Shown here: in pieces, positions 49,601 through 61,366 of the stretch
Layout: every line of letters starts with the position of its first letter
How positions within the stretch are numbered: position 1 is the first letter of the stretch
DNA from: Monocercomonoides exilis
Lineage: Eukaryota; Preaxostyla; Oxymonadida; Polymastigidae
Assembly: GCA_001643675.2 (NCBI GenBank)
Contig: LSRY02000018.1
Location: forward strand, 1,054,001 to 1,118,000
Length of the DNA: 64,000 bases
Reading direction: 5' to 3'
Notes under the pieces: model-generated
The model's database searches: none
What the model saw: the letters and a program-made list of their open reading frames with translations, nothing else
What the model was told of the DNA's origin: nothing
Position numbers and translations under genes: made by a program

Positions 49601-52600
49601 GCTCTCTTTGTGCTGGCTGCCTGCGACGACGGCAGCATCCACGAAATCCCCATCCCGCCCATCGTCGTGAAGCCCTTAAGCGCTGAGACATTTATTATAC
49701 CTGCGCCGGCAAATTATATTCCGCCTCGTGTGGTTGTACCGGCAACATCTGCAGCAGCAGCAGTTGATAATAATAACAGCCCAACAAAAGCAACTGGGAA
49801 GGGAAGTGATGGCAATGCCACTGGAAGTGAAGAAGCTCAAACGCAAATGCAGTCTCAGTCATCGCCTACACAGCAATCGCAACTGGATGACTCAACAGCA
49901 CGTTCATTGACTACTCCCAATGCCTCATCATCATCATCATCCAACACACAACAATCTTCTTCTTCTGCTTCTGTTTCTGAGGCCGTATCCCCCTTCCATT
50001 CCGCTCTATTCACACAAGTTGCAATGTTTCCGTATGCAACAGCAGTTGATGCCATTTTGCAGCACGATGAGAAGTGTCTGAGGGAGAGGCTGATGAACGA
50101 GCACTTTGAAAGGCTGAAGAAAGAGGCAGAGACAAACTTGCAGGACATCACACAGCTGTTGGTGGAAGAGGCGCAAGAGGCAGAAGCACAAGAGCAGGAG
50201 AACGAGGCAGCGGAAGAGAAAGGAGAGAAGGAGAAAGGGAAGGGGAAGGGGAAGGGGAAAGAGAAAGATGGAGGAGAAGGAGGAGAAGGGGGAAAGAGGA
50301 AGAAGAAGGGCAAGAAGGGCAAGAAAGCAGGAGAAGGAGAAGAGGAAGAAGGAGGAGGAAACGATGAAGAAGAAGGCGAAGAGAATGAGGAAGACAAAGA
50401 TGCAGCAGCTGCTGATGGCACAATTGCACCCAGAAGAACGCCGCAAGAGGAGAAGCTGTGGGAGAAAGCGAAGGTGATTGTGGAAGGGCTGATTCCGAAG
50501 CCAGTGAAGAAGTCAGAGCCAGTTCTGTTGGGGTGCCATGTGGTTGATGGAGGCATTGATTTTGGCTTCTGCAAAGTGGCAGTGGTGGGGGGGACACTGA
50601 GCGGGGGAATATACACGTTCTCTGGTGCTGTTGGGGATGAGCTGGATGCAAAAGCAGAGGAAGAGGAGAAGGAGAAGGAGAGGCAGAAGGAGAGAGAGAG
50701 GCAGGCGAAGAAGATGAGGGGGAGGAAGAACAGAGAGAATGAAGCTGCAAGAGAAAAAGAAGAGGAAGAGGCAGCAGCAGCAGCATCGTCATCAAATGCA
50801 GCAGTGAATATCCAACGTGTTCCAACTCCCATGGGAAGAAGAGACGGATTTGAGCGCTCACGCACACCAGCTTCTGTGATGACGTCGGCAGACGGCGCAG
50901 GCAGAGGAAGATCACCTTCGCCGTTTCCAGCACATTCACCTGCATCAAATGCGATGGGACAACAGCAACAAGATACTTCTTCTTTGCGTTCTGCTTCTCC
51001 AAACTCTTCTTCTTCTTCTTCTGGCAATCCCATCACCCCCACCTCTTCACACCATCCATCACAGAGTCAGCATTCTCTTCCCATTGACCAAGCATCCTCT
51101 TCATTCAATGACCCTTCGTTCTCTTCCCCCGACAACCAGCAGCTCACCTTCCGCAGCCGACGCAGAGGAGTCATTGCAACTCCAGCCAGGCCTTCCCAAA
51201 TAACAGGAGTGTATCGTATTCCTGGTCTAACTGCCTACTCTTTCACACCTGGCTATGCATTCCTCGTCACAGGAGACGAAGAAGGGCGAATTGCTTTGCA
51301 TTGCTCGTGTCCACATTCGCAGCTTCCTCCGAATTCTCATCCGCTTCTGGCGAAGCTAGCACCGATTTGGGGTGTCCATGCGCATAATTGTGCAGTTAGT
51401 TCAGTGGCTGTTGTGGGCGGGGGAAGGATTGTGAGTGGAGGGGTAGATGGGACAGTGTGTTGCTTTGATGTTGGAGTGAATGTGAATGTAAATGTAAATG
51501 GGAATGTGAAGGAGGAGGAGGAGAGGAGGTGGGAGGAGAAGGTGAGGGAGTTCTTTGGAGTGGGAGAGGAAGGAAAGGAGGAAGAGGAGAAGAAGGAAGA
51601 AAAGGAAGAAAAGGAAGGAGAAGGAGAAAGAGAAAGAAATTATCCTCTTTCAGATAATGAAAGAGGCAACGAGAACAATCAAAAGGAAGAATCGGACGCC
51701 CAAAATGAATTTTCATTTGCCGGCAGACGCAGAGAAAGAGAGAGGCAGAGAAGGGAGATGAAGCCCAGAGCCACTCTGAAGCAGCTGCTGGAAGAGAAGA
51801 GAGGGCTGGCTGTGCCGTTAATTCCCCGCACCGACCAGCCGTTTGAGCCAATAATTCCGCAAGTGCCTGCTTTTGACGCAGCGTATTATGAGCCGGTTTC
51901 GATGGCAAAAGCAGAAAAAATGGTGATGGAAAGGAGGAAAGAGAGGAAAGAAAGGAAAGAGAGGATGGAAGGTGAAACTGGGAATGAAAAGGAAGGAGAT
52001 GATGGTTTGTATTTCTTTGAATATTTGTTGTTTGTTTATTTTTCCTTATTTTTCACTTTTTTTTTGTATATTTTTTTAGAATCTCATCTAAAGGTTAGCA
52101 GATCCAATTCTCTGTATAATGCAGCTGAAGACGAGGAGCAAGACGAAGGACATCTTCCAAATGGCGACTTTTCATATGTGATGTGTCAAGCTATTCCTCC
52201 TGCAAAGGAGAAGAAATTGAATGCAGATGGAGAAGAAGAGGAAGAGGAAGAGGATGAAGATGATGAGGAAGAAGAGGAAGAGGATGAAAGCGACGAGGAA
52301 GACGAAGACGAAGATGAAGCAGAAGCAGAAAGAAGAGAAGGAGAAGGCAACGAGCGCGAAGGAGGAAGAGGCGGGTACTTGGCAAAGAAGAAGGAGAAAG
52401 TGCAGTTGCCTGGTGGAAATAAAGCGTGGAGGAGGGCAGAAGAGGCAATAAGAGCAGGATTAACAGAGCCAGAGATTGAAATAGACGAAGATGCACTGCT
52501 TGCACAGAAAGCAGCAGAAGAGCAGAAGGAGAGAGAAATGAAGGAGAGGGAGGAGAGGATGAATGAAAATGGGGAGCAACGAGATAGCATTCAGTCTGAA

Positions 52601-55600
52601 CATGAAAAGGAGAAAGGAGAAGGAGGAGAAGGGGAAGGAGAAGGGGAAGATGATGCTGACAAACCAGAACCATTGCAACCATCATCATCATCTTCTTCTT
52701 CTTCATCTTCTTCATCTTCTTCTTCTTCCCAGGGAACAACAACAGCACTTCCAGGTGTTGTGACAAAGCCCACCTCGTTCTCCACATACCTCGCCCCCAA
52801 CACATCCACACTTGCCATCCCCACAATCGTCCTGACTGTTCTACGCCCTGTCTTCTCTGACTCATCCAGTGACATCCCACCAGGCGCCTTCTGTTTGGAA
52901 GAGGCTCGCAGAAAAGAAGATGAGAAGCAGTACATGACACAGGCAGAGAAGAGGAAGCAGGCCATGCGCTTCCAAATCGCCAAGCTGCGCGACCAGCTCC
53001 TTCAGCTCCAGAACAAGAACAGACTGTCCCCTTCTGCTGCCCAGCTGCCCCCTGAGGCGCTGGAGGCAGATTCTGAACTGCGGAATATTCTTGCGGCGCA
53101 GGTGGAGGAGCGGCTGGCGGAATTGCGGAGAGATGCGCTGAATGGGACAGTGCGGGCGTCATTGGGGCTGAAGAAGGCGAATGAAAGATACATGGACAAC
53201 ATCGAGATGATGCGCACGACGGTGAAAGGGTTCAAAAACGGACATTCGGTTTCTTCGTTCCGCCTGGTGAAGCTGCCAGCACACATCCTGAAGAAGACAC
53301 AGCTGCTGATGAACAAAGCGCAGATGCAGCAGGCCAAAGCAACGCAGAGACTGAGAGAGAAAGAGAGAGAAAGAGAGCAGATGATGCAGGCAACACAGGC
53401 AAGTGGAGGCAGCCACAATGAATATGGCGGACAGCCCATGGCAGGGCAATCGCCAAGCTCGCAGTCAGGCAGCTCAGCCAGCACAGGCACACTCCACACA
53501 CCTGCACAGAACAAGAGAGGAGGAATGGATCAGACACAAATGCAACTGCAACAACAGCAGCAGCAGCAGCATCGTGCTGGCTCGCCTGCTGGTTCGATAC
53601 AGTCTGCTACGTCGCACATAAACCAGTCTCCGCAGAAGGGATTTGGTGGAAGCAGGGCAGTGACGAGTGGAACAGAAGGTGGAAGTGCATTTGGCGGAGG
53701 GAGTGTGGCACAAGTGGGAGGCACGACTATGAAGATGGCAAACAAGACACTCACTGGAAAAGCAGCAACACTGGCAAAGGAGCAGGAGAGAGAGAGAAAG
53801 AAAGCGCTGAGAGAGGCAGAGTGGGCAGCGCACAACGCAAAGAAGCCGAAGTATCCTGATCCCCACCGCTTTGAGGCGAAGCGGTCGGGCGCCCTTGGCT
53901 CAACAGGGAAGTTTGGTGACACTCACTTTGGGAGTGGAGCAGCTGGGGGAGGGATGGAAGAGATGGCTGGGTCAGATGTGTTTGAGCCAGAAGACCAGGT
54001 GATGATCGATGCAGTGATGAGCGACGTGGGCGAGCAGAAGCTGAAGACAGAGCCTGATTTTGTGGTGGCAGAGAGGGACAGGCCGAATGGAGAGAAGAAA
54101 GAGCGAGAGATTCTGTTCCACCAGTACGGTGTGCACAACATCCAGATGCGGTTCAACGAGTTTCTGGAGAAGCTGCGGTCGCACAAGCAGAATCTGATTG
54201 TGAAGCTACGGATGATCGCAGCGCGTGTGCACGACATCTCCCGCGACATTGGCGATGCTGTTCACATCTTCACTCCCAAATGGGATGGGGCAGAGTTTCC
54301 AGAGAAGATGCTGGAGGTGTCAGACAGCGATATCAGAGAGTACGAGACACGCCTCGCGCTGAAGAAGGAGAGAGAGGCAGCAGCAGCAAGGGAGGCACAG
54401 AGCGGGGGAATTGGGCTGATGAATGCAGGTGGAAGTGGAGATTCCGGGAAGAAGAAGAGTGGAGCGAGTGAGGGAGAAGGAGGAGAAAGTGGAGAGAAAG
54501 GAGCTGGTGAGGGAGGTGATGCAACATCGTCTGCATCTGGAAATGGTGATGGGGCAGATGGAGAAGGAGGACGAAAGGAGGGTTCCACATCATCTTCATC
54601 TTCGTCTTCTTCTTCTTCCTCCTCTTCATCTTCTTCTTCCTCATCTTCTTCAACCTCATTTGGTGATGATGAAGAAGTGCGTCTAGTTGACCCATGGGAT
54701 CCATCAACAGCATTTCCTTCTGATCCCATCGAAGTTCATCCGTTTCTGCACGGAATGGCTACCCAGCCACTGCCAGGGGCTGACAAGAACACATATTTGT
54801 TCCCACCGCCATATGCTGGCTCGTCTGCTGCGAATGGAATGGGCAGTGCACAGGGAAGCAGCGATTTCGGATCAGACCTGTCGAGTCTGGACTCGAAGCG
54901 GAGGGAAATGTTGGGAGCGATTCCAGTTTCGATGTTAGAGCAGATTGAGAGGGCGACAAGGATTATGGCGCTGAGAGGGGAGAGAAGGAGACTGATGCTG
55001 GCGAGTGAAGGGCTGGTGAACGAGTTTGATGCGCAGGTGGATGAATTGAGGAAGAGCAGGTTCAAACTGGCGGGGGAGATCAAGAGCGCAGACTTGAGAT
55101 TAGTCACTCTGTTTGAAGAGCTGGTGCTTTTGAAGGAGTTTGAAGAGGAAGACGCGAAGCTGTCTGCACAATACAGGCAGTGCAAGACGGAGAAAGCAGA
55201 GCTGACGAAGCAGATGATGTGGTCGCAGCGGAAGATGGAGCAGAAGAAGAGGGATTTGCTGAATCTGCGTGCAAAAGAGGAGGAAACGAGACACAAGTTC
55301 GACAAGCTGATGAACGAGAACAAAGGCACAGAAAATCCATTCTACACGAAGTTTGTGAAGATCTTTGAGCATACAGTGAAGAAGAAGAGCACAGAAAGCG
55401 ACGAAGAAGAAGGCGATGACGATTCTTCAGTCTCCACAATTGACTCGCAGAATCTGTTGGAGGAGCAGCTGAAGTCGTCGAGCGGATCATCAGGAGCAGA
55501 CGAAGAAGAGGATTACGACGGCTCACTGCCAGAAGGGTGTGACGAAGCACTATACAACGAGGTGCTGAAGCTGGCTGAGGAGAATCTGCCGCATGTGGAG

Positions 55601-56695
55601 GAGAAGCAGTACCTGGACCAGTCGATCAGAGACCTGTCGGAGAAGACGCTGGGGCTGACGCAGCGGATGAAGAAAGCAGAAGAGGCGCTGCGTTCGGCAG
55701 ACAAGCAGATTGTGTCTGCACAGAAAGTGAAGCAGGACAAGCTGAACAGATTGTCCACAGTGGTGGCACTGCAGGCACACCAGATCGAATACCTCCACCA
55801 GATCCCGCTCAGCAACCTCGACCAGGCAGCGATTGCGCCTTCTTCCACTCCTTCCTCGTCTCCCACGTCTTCGCCTTTGTCTTCGTCTTCCTCTTCTCTT
55901 TCTGATGAGAACGAGCCAGAGGACGTCAGCTGGGCGCTGCGAAGCGACTTTGCAGAGGCTGTGGTGTGCACCACGGGGCAGGTGAACACGCTGCTGCAGA
56001 ACTTGGACAAGGCACAAGTGAACAAGGAGAAGTACATTTCGCTGCTGCAGAAGAGGCGGCAGGAGCTGCGGCAAGTGAAGTCGCAGCTGAAGGAGAAGCA
56101 GACGGAGCTGGCGGCGAAGCAGCAGGAGCTGCGGGGTGTGTCTATGCTGAAGTTTGGGCAAGTGGTGAATCCAGAGGACGTAATGCGGTGGGCGAGCCAC
56201 AAGGCGTCGTCTGATCTAACGGCGCTGATTGGGAAAGAGGAGAAGCAGCTGTCGATGGAAGTTGCGCTGGAGGAAGAGAAGCTGCTGCAGCTGAGGATGG
56301 AGCTGGCAGATTTGGTGAGGAAGAATACGGCCGAGCTGAAGAAGCTGGGAACGGCACTGGAGGAACAGCAGCAGATTGAAAAGGCACTTGGAACATCAAT
56401 GCAGAAAGTGGTATGTTGGAAGAATGAGTCGAGTTTTATTATTATTATTATTATTATTATATTTTCTTTTTAAATGAACCATCAAAATCACATTTCTGAA
56501 TATTCTTCTAATAATTTCATATTTCTTATTATTGAATAGACTGCGGACTTCCCAACTCTTTCTACACAACGAAGCGGTGGAACAGCCAACGATGCACTGA
56601 GACGGCAAATCAGCCAGCAAAAGCAGGAGATTGAGCAATTGAGAGACCAGATATATGCACTCAGGCGAAAAGGAGGTACTTGGCATCAGCAGTGA
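46624..56695 (+). CDS. CFAP44: Cilia- and flagella-associated protein 44, expanded form
   Basis: Eight exons, 46624-46739, 46785-46904, 46958-46997, 47085-47211, 47288-47980, 48162-52004, 52080-56410 and 56540-56695, close exactly at 3,141 residues; human CFAP44 has about 1,850. The N-terminal part is a WD-repeat region: NNVHIVGPDTIAYVTGNFVA, GFGSIAVHPSGKWIAIGERG, ALRFDRNGDRLGSVGTHPDY, TSGIGHIRFWKMEST, GFDGCVRWW and VAVGSEDGKVFVMD, with later blades scattered between Glu/Lys/Gly/Ser/Gln insertions. The C-terminal third (about 52,900-56,690) is coiled coil, starting EKQYMTQAEKRKQAMRFQIA and ending QQKQEIEQLRDQIYALRRKG. With CFAP43, CFAP44 tethers the inner-arm dynein I1 motor domain to the axoneme. 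The extra length is low-complexity insertion in loops. Expression is expected with flagellar assembly. Confidence 0.92.
52005..52079 (+). other. Stop-free intron of 75 nt in CFAP44
   Basis: GTTTGTATTTC at the 5' end, TATTTTTTTAG at the 3' end. It is T-rich (Phe/Leu/Tyr if translated) inside a Glu/Lys-rich coding stretch. Its length is a multiple of three and it has no stop, so a gene caller would keep it and insert a false hydrophobic segment. Removing it joins GDD-E-SHLKVSRS. Confidence 0.8.
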
Positions 56696-57133
56696 AAGAA
56701 TTGAATAAATCTTCAGAAAATGAACAGAGACAAGAAAATAACACAAATTAATGAGAAATCGTTTTAATAAAAATTGGAGAAAACAGGGAAAGAGATTGGG
56801 AAAAAAAAAAAGAAGGAAAGAAAGGTGAGTGTAAAGCAAGAACAGTAGAATAAAGATAGAGATAGGAATATTTTTATTTTTTGTTCTAAAAATTCTCATC
56901 TTGTCACAAATATCTGAATTCATCTCACATTTCTGATCCTCATTCAATATTTTATTAATTTTAAGAAATGCTCCATTTCAAATGAACTTATTCAAATTAC
57001 TCTTTGTGGGAAAAAAAAAAGATTAAAGTACAGAGAACCTTAATTCTCCGGAACAAACGATCAACTGCAACACCTCTTGTTATGGGAGTAAGGAGCCTAT
57101 ATTAAGGGCTCTGTCGCTTACCAGATTATTAAC
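56696..57133. other. Spacer between CFAP44 and retroelement
   Basis: A+T-rich; the last 80 bp (57,050-57,133) are more balanced and contain TTATGGGAGTAAGGAGCCTA, probably the untranslated start of the following retroelement. No repeat copy of it was found elsewhere in the window. Confidence 0.4.
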
Positions 57134-57871
57134 ATGGAAGCATCAACTGCAGGACCTACATCAGGACTGAGCGGTGATTTTTCCCTCGGCGGATCAACGG
57201 GCGGCGTGGGCTTATTTCAGCCTACCTCCTCAAGCAGTTCTCTCACTTCCGACCAATTCCCAGCAACTTCACAACCTGCACCAGCAGATCGGACAGAAAG
57301 CCATGTTCCGTCATTTTCTTCGCTTTGCCAGGACAAATTTAATGATAACATCAATTCTTCTGTATTCGATCTTCACACGGATTCCGCAGACTTAGCGAAA
57401 ACAGTTGAGCAATTAGAATCCATTGCTTTCACGCCATTTATTCCAGCCAGAACTCATCATCATGCAAGATCATCAAATTGGCTAAGAGACGTGCTCGATT
57501 CCAGCGAGAACAGAGTGGAAAGATATCTTATTCTGGCATCAAAGGATTTGATCATGTCTCGTCCAGAAGGTGAAGCCAGGAAAGAGAGGACATCAGACGT
57601 CATGCTCCTTATTGCTGAAGCGCTCCAGGAGGAAAGCCATACAAGAATTCAGGCTGAGTTTGGTTTTGATGCAGCTCGCACTCTCAAGGAAGACCAAAAA
57701 GACCCCCTCGTTTCCAGCGACAAGCTCGCAAAGATAACACCAAAACTGGAAGCATGGAAGACAAGAAGAGAAGCCATCATCAGAGCACAACGCACGAGAA
57801 CCTATTTTTTTCGGGGTGCGACGTCCCAAGGAGGCACTCGATCAGAAGGAAGGTCAAGCAGGATGTGGTAG
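57134..57871 (+). CDS. Gag-like protein of the DIRS-like element
   Basis: An intact frame of 245 residues. The N-terminus is Gly/Ser/Thr-rich and disordered; the middle is helical (DSADLAKTVEQLESIAFTPF, SSNWLRDVLDSSENRVERYL, DVMLLIAEALQEESHTRIQA) and the C-terminus is basic (TRREAIIRAQRTRTYFFRG). This helical capsid-like layout with a basic end fits gag of DIRS elements. No zinc knuckle is present. The frame directly precedes the reverse-transcriptase remnant, so the assignment relies on context. Confidence 0.6.
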   Translation: MEASTAGPTSGLSGDFSLGGSTGGVGLFQPTSSSSSLTSDQFPATSQPAPADRTESHVPSFSSLCQDKFNDNINSSVFDLHTDSADLAKTVEQLESIAFTPFIPARTHHHARSSNWLRDVLDSSENRVERYLILASKDLIMSRPEGEARKERTSDVMLLIAEALQEESHTRIQAEFGFDAARTLKEDQKDPLVSSDKLAKITPKLEAWKTRREAIIRAQRTRTYFFRGATSQGGTRSEGRSSRMW

Positions 57872-58164
57872 AGAGTGGTTTCTCCATCAAAAGCACCAGG
57901 AGCCTGGAGGTGGAAGTTGCAGGGGGTGGGACTCAGCTAACTGCGGAAGAGTGGGATTCACTGGGGGTGCGCAGTGTTATACGGGAAGGAATCTTACCAA
58001 TTTGGAGGGAGAAGAGTGCAAGGGAGCGCCTAAAAAAAGGTGGTGGAGGCTGGGAGAGGCTTCCTTGGATCCAAGCAGGAAGAGGAAGAATGCGCGAAGT
58101 GGGTGCAGGAAGGCCTTGCTTCGAGGGTCCTGGTTCAGCTTCCTCCAGGTGCAGCGAAATGACT

Positions 58165-58730
58165 CTACACCTTGTTTTTTGTGAAGAAGAAGAACGGCAA
58201 ATACAGGCAGATCCTAGACTGCAGGCCTCTTAACAGTACGGTTAAAGGAATACATTTCAAAATGGAGGATCATTGGACACTGGAAAGGTTGATACAATAG
58301 GATGGCCACTCCACAACAATAGATTTGTCTCAAACGAATTTTCTAATTCCAGTTCACCCTTCTTTCATTCACTTTCTTTCTTTCATATTCAGAGACAAGA
58401 CATGCGCCTTCAAAGGAATGCCCTTCGGCTACAAGGATGCGCACCTCATTTTCACACGCGTTATGAGGAAAGTTACTTAGGAAATACGAAACAGATGGGG
58501 TCTGCGCTGCTTTGCTTTCTTGAATGATATGGTACTGCTTCATCAAGACCCAAACAAGCTTCAGACAGCAACGAAAGAGATCACTGCATGGCTTGGAAGG
58601 CTTGGACTGTTGGTCAACTTCGACAAGAGCAAACTGCAGCTGAGGCAGACATTCAACTTTCTCGGATGGAAGTGGAGGACAAAGAGAGGTGCAGTCAGCC
58701 AAGAACAAGAGAGATGCAGGTCCTTGTAGA
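58165..58730 (+). pseudogene. Reverse transcriptase remnant
   Basis: KKNGKYRQILDCRPLN (about 58,175) is the motif before the first catalytic Asp. FKGMPFGYKDAPHLFTRVMR (about 58,412-58,470) is the fingers/palm motif. The catalytic box reads FLNDMVLLHQD (about 58,520), with Asn where the first Asp of the usual (Y/F)xDD should be. WLGRLGLLVNFDKSKL and FNFLGWKW follow. An inserted T-rich stretch (58,335-58,390), stops and frame changes intervene. Confidence 0.72.
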
Positions 58731-58959
58731 AGGAGTGCAAACGGTGGATGAGACTTGCAAGGAGAAACGCAGAAGTCCGGATCAAGAGCTTTGCATCGTT
58801 TGTAGGTCTCATCAGTTCCACACGGTTCGTCATTAGAGACGCTTCGCTTCAAATGAACAGATTATACCAGGCACTCAACAGAGTGGTGAAGAAGGAAGGA
58901 TGGAATAAAACGATGAGAGTCAACCCCTCGATCATCAAGCAAATACACGGATAAAAGAA

Positions 58960-59440
58960 AAGATTAACCAAGAAGGAACAAATACATTTCACATCATTCG
59001 CAGCACCCCAGGAGGTCCTTACTATGGATTCGGCACCCCGGGCTTGTGGAGCCACGCTAAGGATCAACGGAGACTTGTACCACTTTCACCAACCTTTCAA
59101 CAAGGCCTTTTTAAGCCAAACCTCCAACTTCAAGGAGATGTTGGCTGTCTTAATTGCACTCAAGCACTTCCTCCCACTTTATCTTGGGCTCCACATTCAC
59201 ATAGTCTTGTAAAAATCAGACAACACGACTGTTGTCTATGACATCAATCGTTGGTCAGCAGGAGCGAATCTCCTTTCTCTGCTTAGGAAAATACGACAAA
59301 TGACAACAGAATGGTATATTCAGATGAGAGCGGTTCACCTTCCAGGAGTAAAGAACGAGACCGTGGACGCATCATCAAGATTCCAGCGCGCAGGAGATGA
59401 CGAGATCACAGACGAAGCATTAAGAGAGCAGGAACATTGA
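58960..59440 (+). pseudogene. RNase H remnant of the DIRS-like element
   Basis: The frame at about 59,020-59,211 reads MDSAPRACGATLRI...FKEMLAVLIALKHFLPLYLG, with the Asp and Glu of the RNase H core. After a TAA it continues SDNTTVVYDINRWSA (third acidic position) and HLPGVKNETVDASSR (His/Asp). One stop and neighbouring shifts inactivate it. Confidence 0.7.
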
Positions 59441-59720
59441 TTGGATCCCACAATTGAACAGGACGCCTCCGCAATCGCGACAAACAGGAAAACAATGACT
59501 TGGTTTGGACCAGGAAGCCCGATGTTGAAAGACTGGCTTTTAGCGGATTGGAGCACAGCGATTACTCTGGTTCACCCGCCAGTAACTCTGATTCTTCCAT
59601 GCATCAAGAAGATTCAGGGAGAAAACGTTAGAGAAGTGATTCTGCTTCCAGCTTGGAGGAACCAGATTTAGAACCAGCTGCTTATGGAGATGACAACACG
59701 TTGTGAGAAGGCATAGGTCT

Positions 59721-60386
59721 GAATTGTACCATTTTGTTGAAGGCATTAAAAAATCTAAAATTCACAAATTATAAATTGTTATTAAACCTCCTCGTCACCC
59801 CGCCAATGACGAGCATTTTTTTGAAAAGTGACAAACAAATCTGAATTTTATATGTCACTTTTTTTTGAACGAGAATTATTATTTATTTTGGAAAATAATT
59901 CTTTCTAAATTATTGAAATGGTTTCAGTTTTATAACGATATATCTTTAATTAATTTGTGAATTAATTGAAATCAATAAAACTTTTGAAAATTTTTCGTTA
60001 TGGAAAAGTTGATTAATTTTTTCAGATTCGGATTTTTTTGATCGTCACTTTTTTTGATCATTTGTCATTTTTTGATAATTTTGGCACTTCCCGTCACTGA
60101 CGTCATTTTTAAGTGACTTGTCATTTTGGAAACTAACTGTTCTTGAATAATGTTGCAAAACCAAATTGATGAAAATGAATGCTTGACAGAATTAATTCGG
60201 TCAATCAAAGATCCAGACACAGTTTGCCTCATTAAACACTTTTTGGATGATCTTGCCCACTTTATCTCTTTTGTGATGTATTTTTGAAAGGATTTATTAT
60301 TCAGAAACACCATGAATGATTTTTATTGAGAAAAGTGCGAATTTTTGAAACTCAAAAGATTTAAAGAATTTAAGTTTTTTCAATGA
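59721..60386. other. A+T-rich spacer with short direct repeats
   Basis: Contains two similar stretches, CGTCACCCCGCCAATGACGA near 59,795 and CCCGTCACTGACGTCATTTT near 60,090, each followed by an AAGTGAC word. Possibly the ends of an old insertion. No gene is supported. Confidence 0.35.
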
Positions 60387-60770
60387 ATGAATAATGCATT
60401 TGGTTTGATTCCTTTTGTTAATGATCAACGAAATTTCCAGAAAAGCTCAAATAATATTTTTATAGATTTATTGAATCACATTGAAACTCTTCGAATAAGC
60501 TCACTATCAATGGAAATGGAAAGCAGCACGGACGAATCAGACGAAGAGTATGATGAAGATCTGTTCGGATTGTTATGTGCAGAAAACGAAGCAATTGACG
60601 ATGAATATATGGAAGATTTTGATGAAAGAAATCCAACGGATAATGTATATCATTCCAAAGAAGAAAAGAAGACAAATTTTGATGAACAACAGAAAAGTGT
60701 CAACATAATGGATGAGGAGGAAGAATATTGTTGCTCAACAAATGATGATTTGCATAAACTGGAGGAGTGA
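60387..60770 (+). CDS. Small acidic hypothetical protein
   Basis: 127 residues; the N-terminal 45 are neutral (NIFIDLLNHIETLRIS) and the rest very acidic (STDESDEEYDEDLFGLLCAE, DEEEEYCCSTNDD). Base composition rises above the spacer, which mildly supports coding. No family is recognised. It may be the first exon of a longer gene continuing into 60,816-61,212. Confidence 0.4.
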   Translation: MNNAFGLIPFVNDQRNFQKSSNNIFIDLLNHIETLRISSLSMEMESSTDESDEEYDEDLFGLLCAENEAIDDEYMEDFDERNPTDNVYHSKEEKKTNFDEQQKSVNIMDEEEEYCCSTNDDLHKLEE

Positions 60771-60815
60771 TATGTTGAAAACGATATTGGAACGTGCCTT
60801 GTGATATTTTGATCA

Positions 60816-61215
60816 GTGAAAAGAATCCATTTTCATAATTTCGAACTGGAAGAGAAACCAATGCTCAGAATTTTTGACGCAGTGTTTGGAGATTGGCATG
60901 GTTGGATGGTTTGCAGCTTTAGGGAGACTTTTCAAAGTTTTATTGGTCAAGAAAAAGGAGAAATAATTGAAGGCTGTTTGCTGTTGTTTCTGAGATTTTT
61001 GGAAAAAAAGGAAACTGAAAAATGTGTGATTGAAGATGATTCATTCATTTATTATTCCAATATGTTTCGAAAAAGCGATATTCACAAAATATACTCATCA
61101 TTTGGATACTGCCTTATACAATCTCCTTGTAGCTAATTTTTTTGTGAAAGATTATTTTCCAGGGCTCGATGAATTGTGGGAGAAAGACGTCAGAGTTTAT
61201 CAATTGACATTTTGA
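60816..61215 (+). pseudogene. Broken coding remnant downstream of the acidic ORF
   Basis: The first frame (60816-61136) reads MLRIFDAVFGDWHGWMVCSF...IIEGCLLLFLRFLEKKETEK. At about 61,100 the sense passes to another frame, DTALYNLLVANFFVKDYFPG and LDELWEKDVRVY, ending at 61,215. The helical Leu/Phe-rich pattern suggests an armadillo/HEAT-like helix repeat, but this is weak. A single-base shift or a missed intron could explain the break. Confidence 0.4.
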
Positions 61216-61366
61216 ACTGCTTGTTGCATAACGAATAAAAAATTTAACTTTTTGTTCTTTTCATTTTCATTTCAGGTTTATCATTAACATGCGAATAAAC
61301 ATATATCTTCTCATATTTTATTACCAAAATTGAAACATTCATTCATTCTTCAATCTTTGAGCATTT

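Larger units (their letters stand above)
57134..59720 (+). mobile_element. Decayed DIRS-like retrotransposon
   Basis: In order: a gag-like frame (57134-57871), reverse transcriptase in two or more frames (about 58,165-58,730), RNase H (about 59,020-59,440) and a tail (59,441-59,671). The DIRS assignment rests on the RNase H form SDNTTVVYDINRWSA and HLPGVKNETVDASS and on the IKKIQGENVREVILLPAWRN-type tail. No tyrosine recombinase or terminal repeats were found, so the 3' part appears to be missing. Stops and shifts throughout show that it is dead. Confidence 0.7.

Noticed and set aside
49855-51042. Minus-strand Ser/Phe-rich frames opposite CFAP44
   Set aside because: Mirror of Glu/Lys and Ser tracts in CFAP44, whose spliced frame closes exactly over eight exons.
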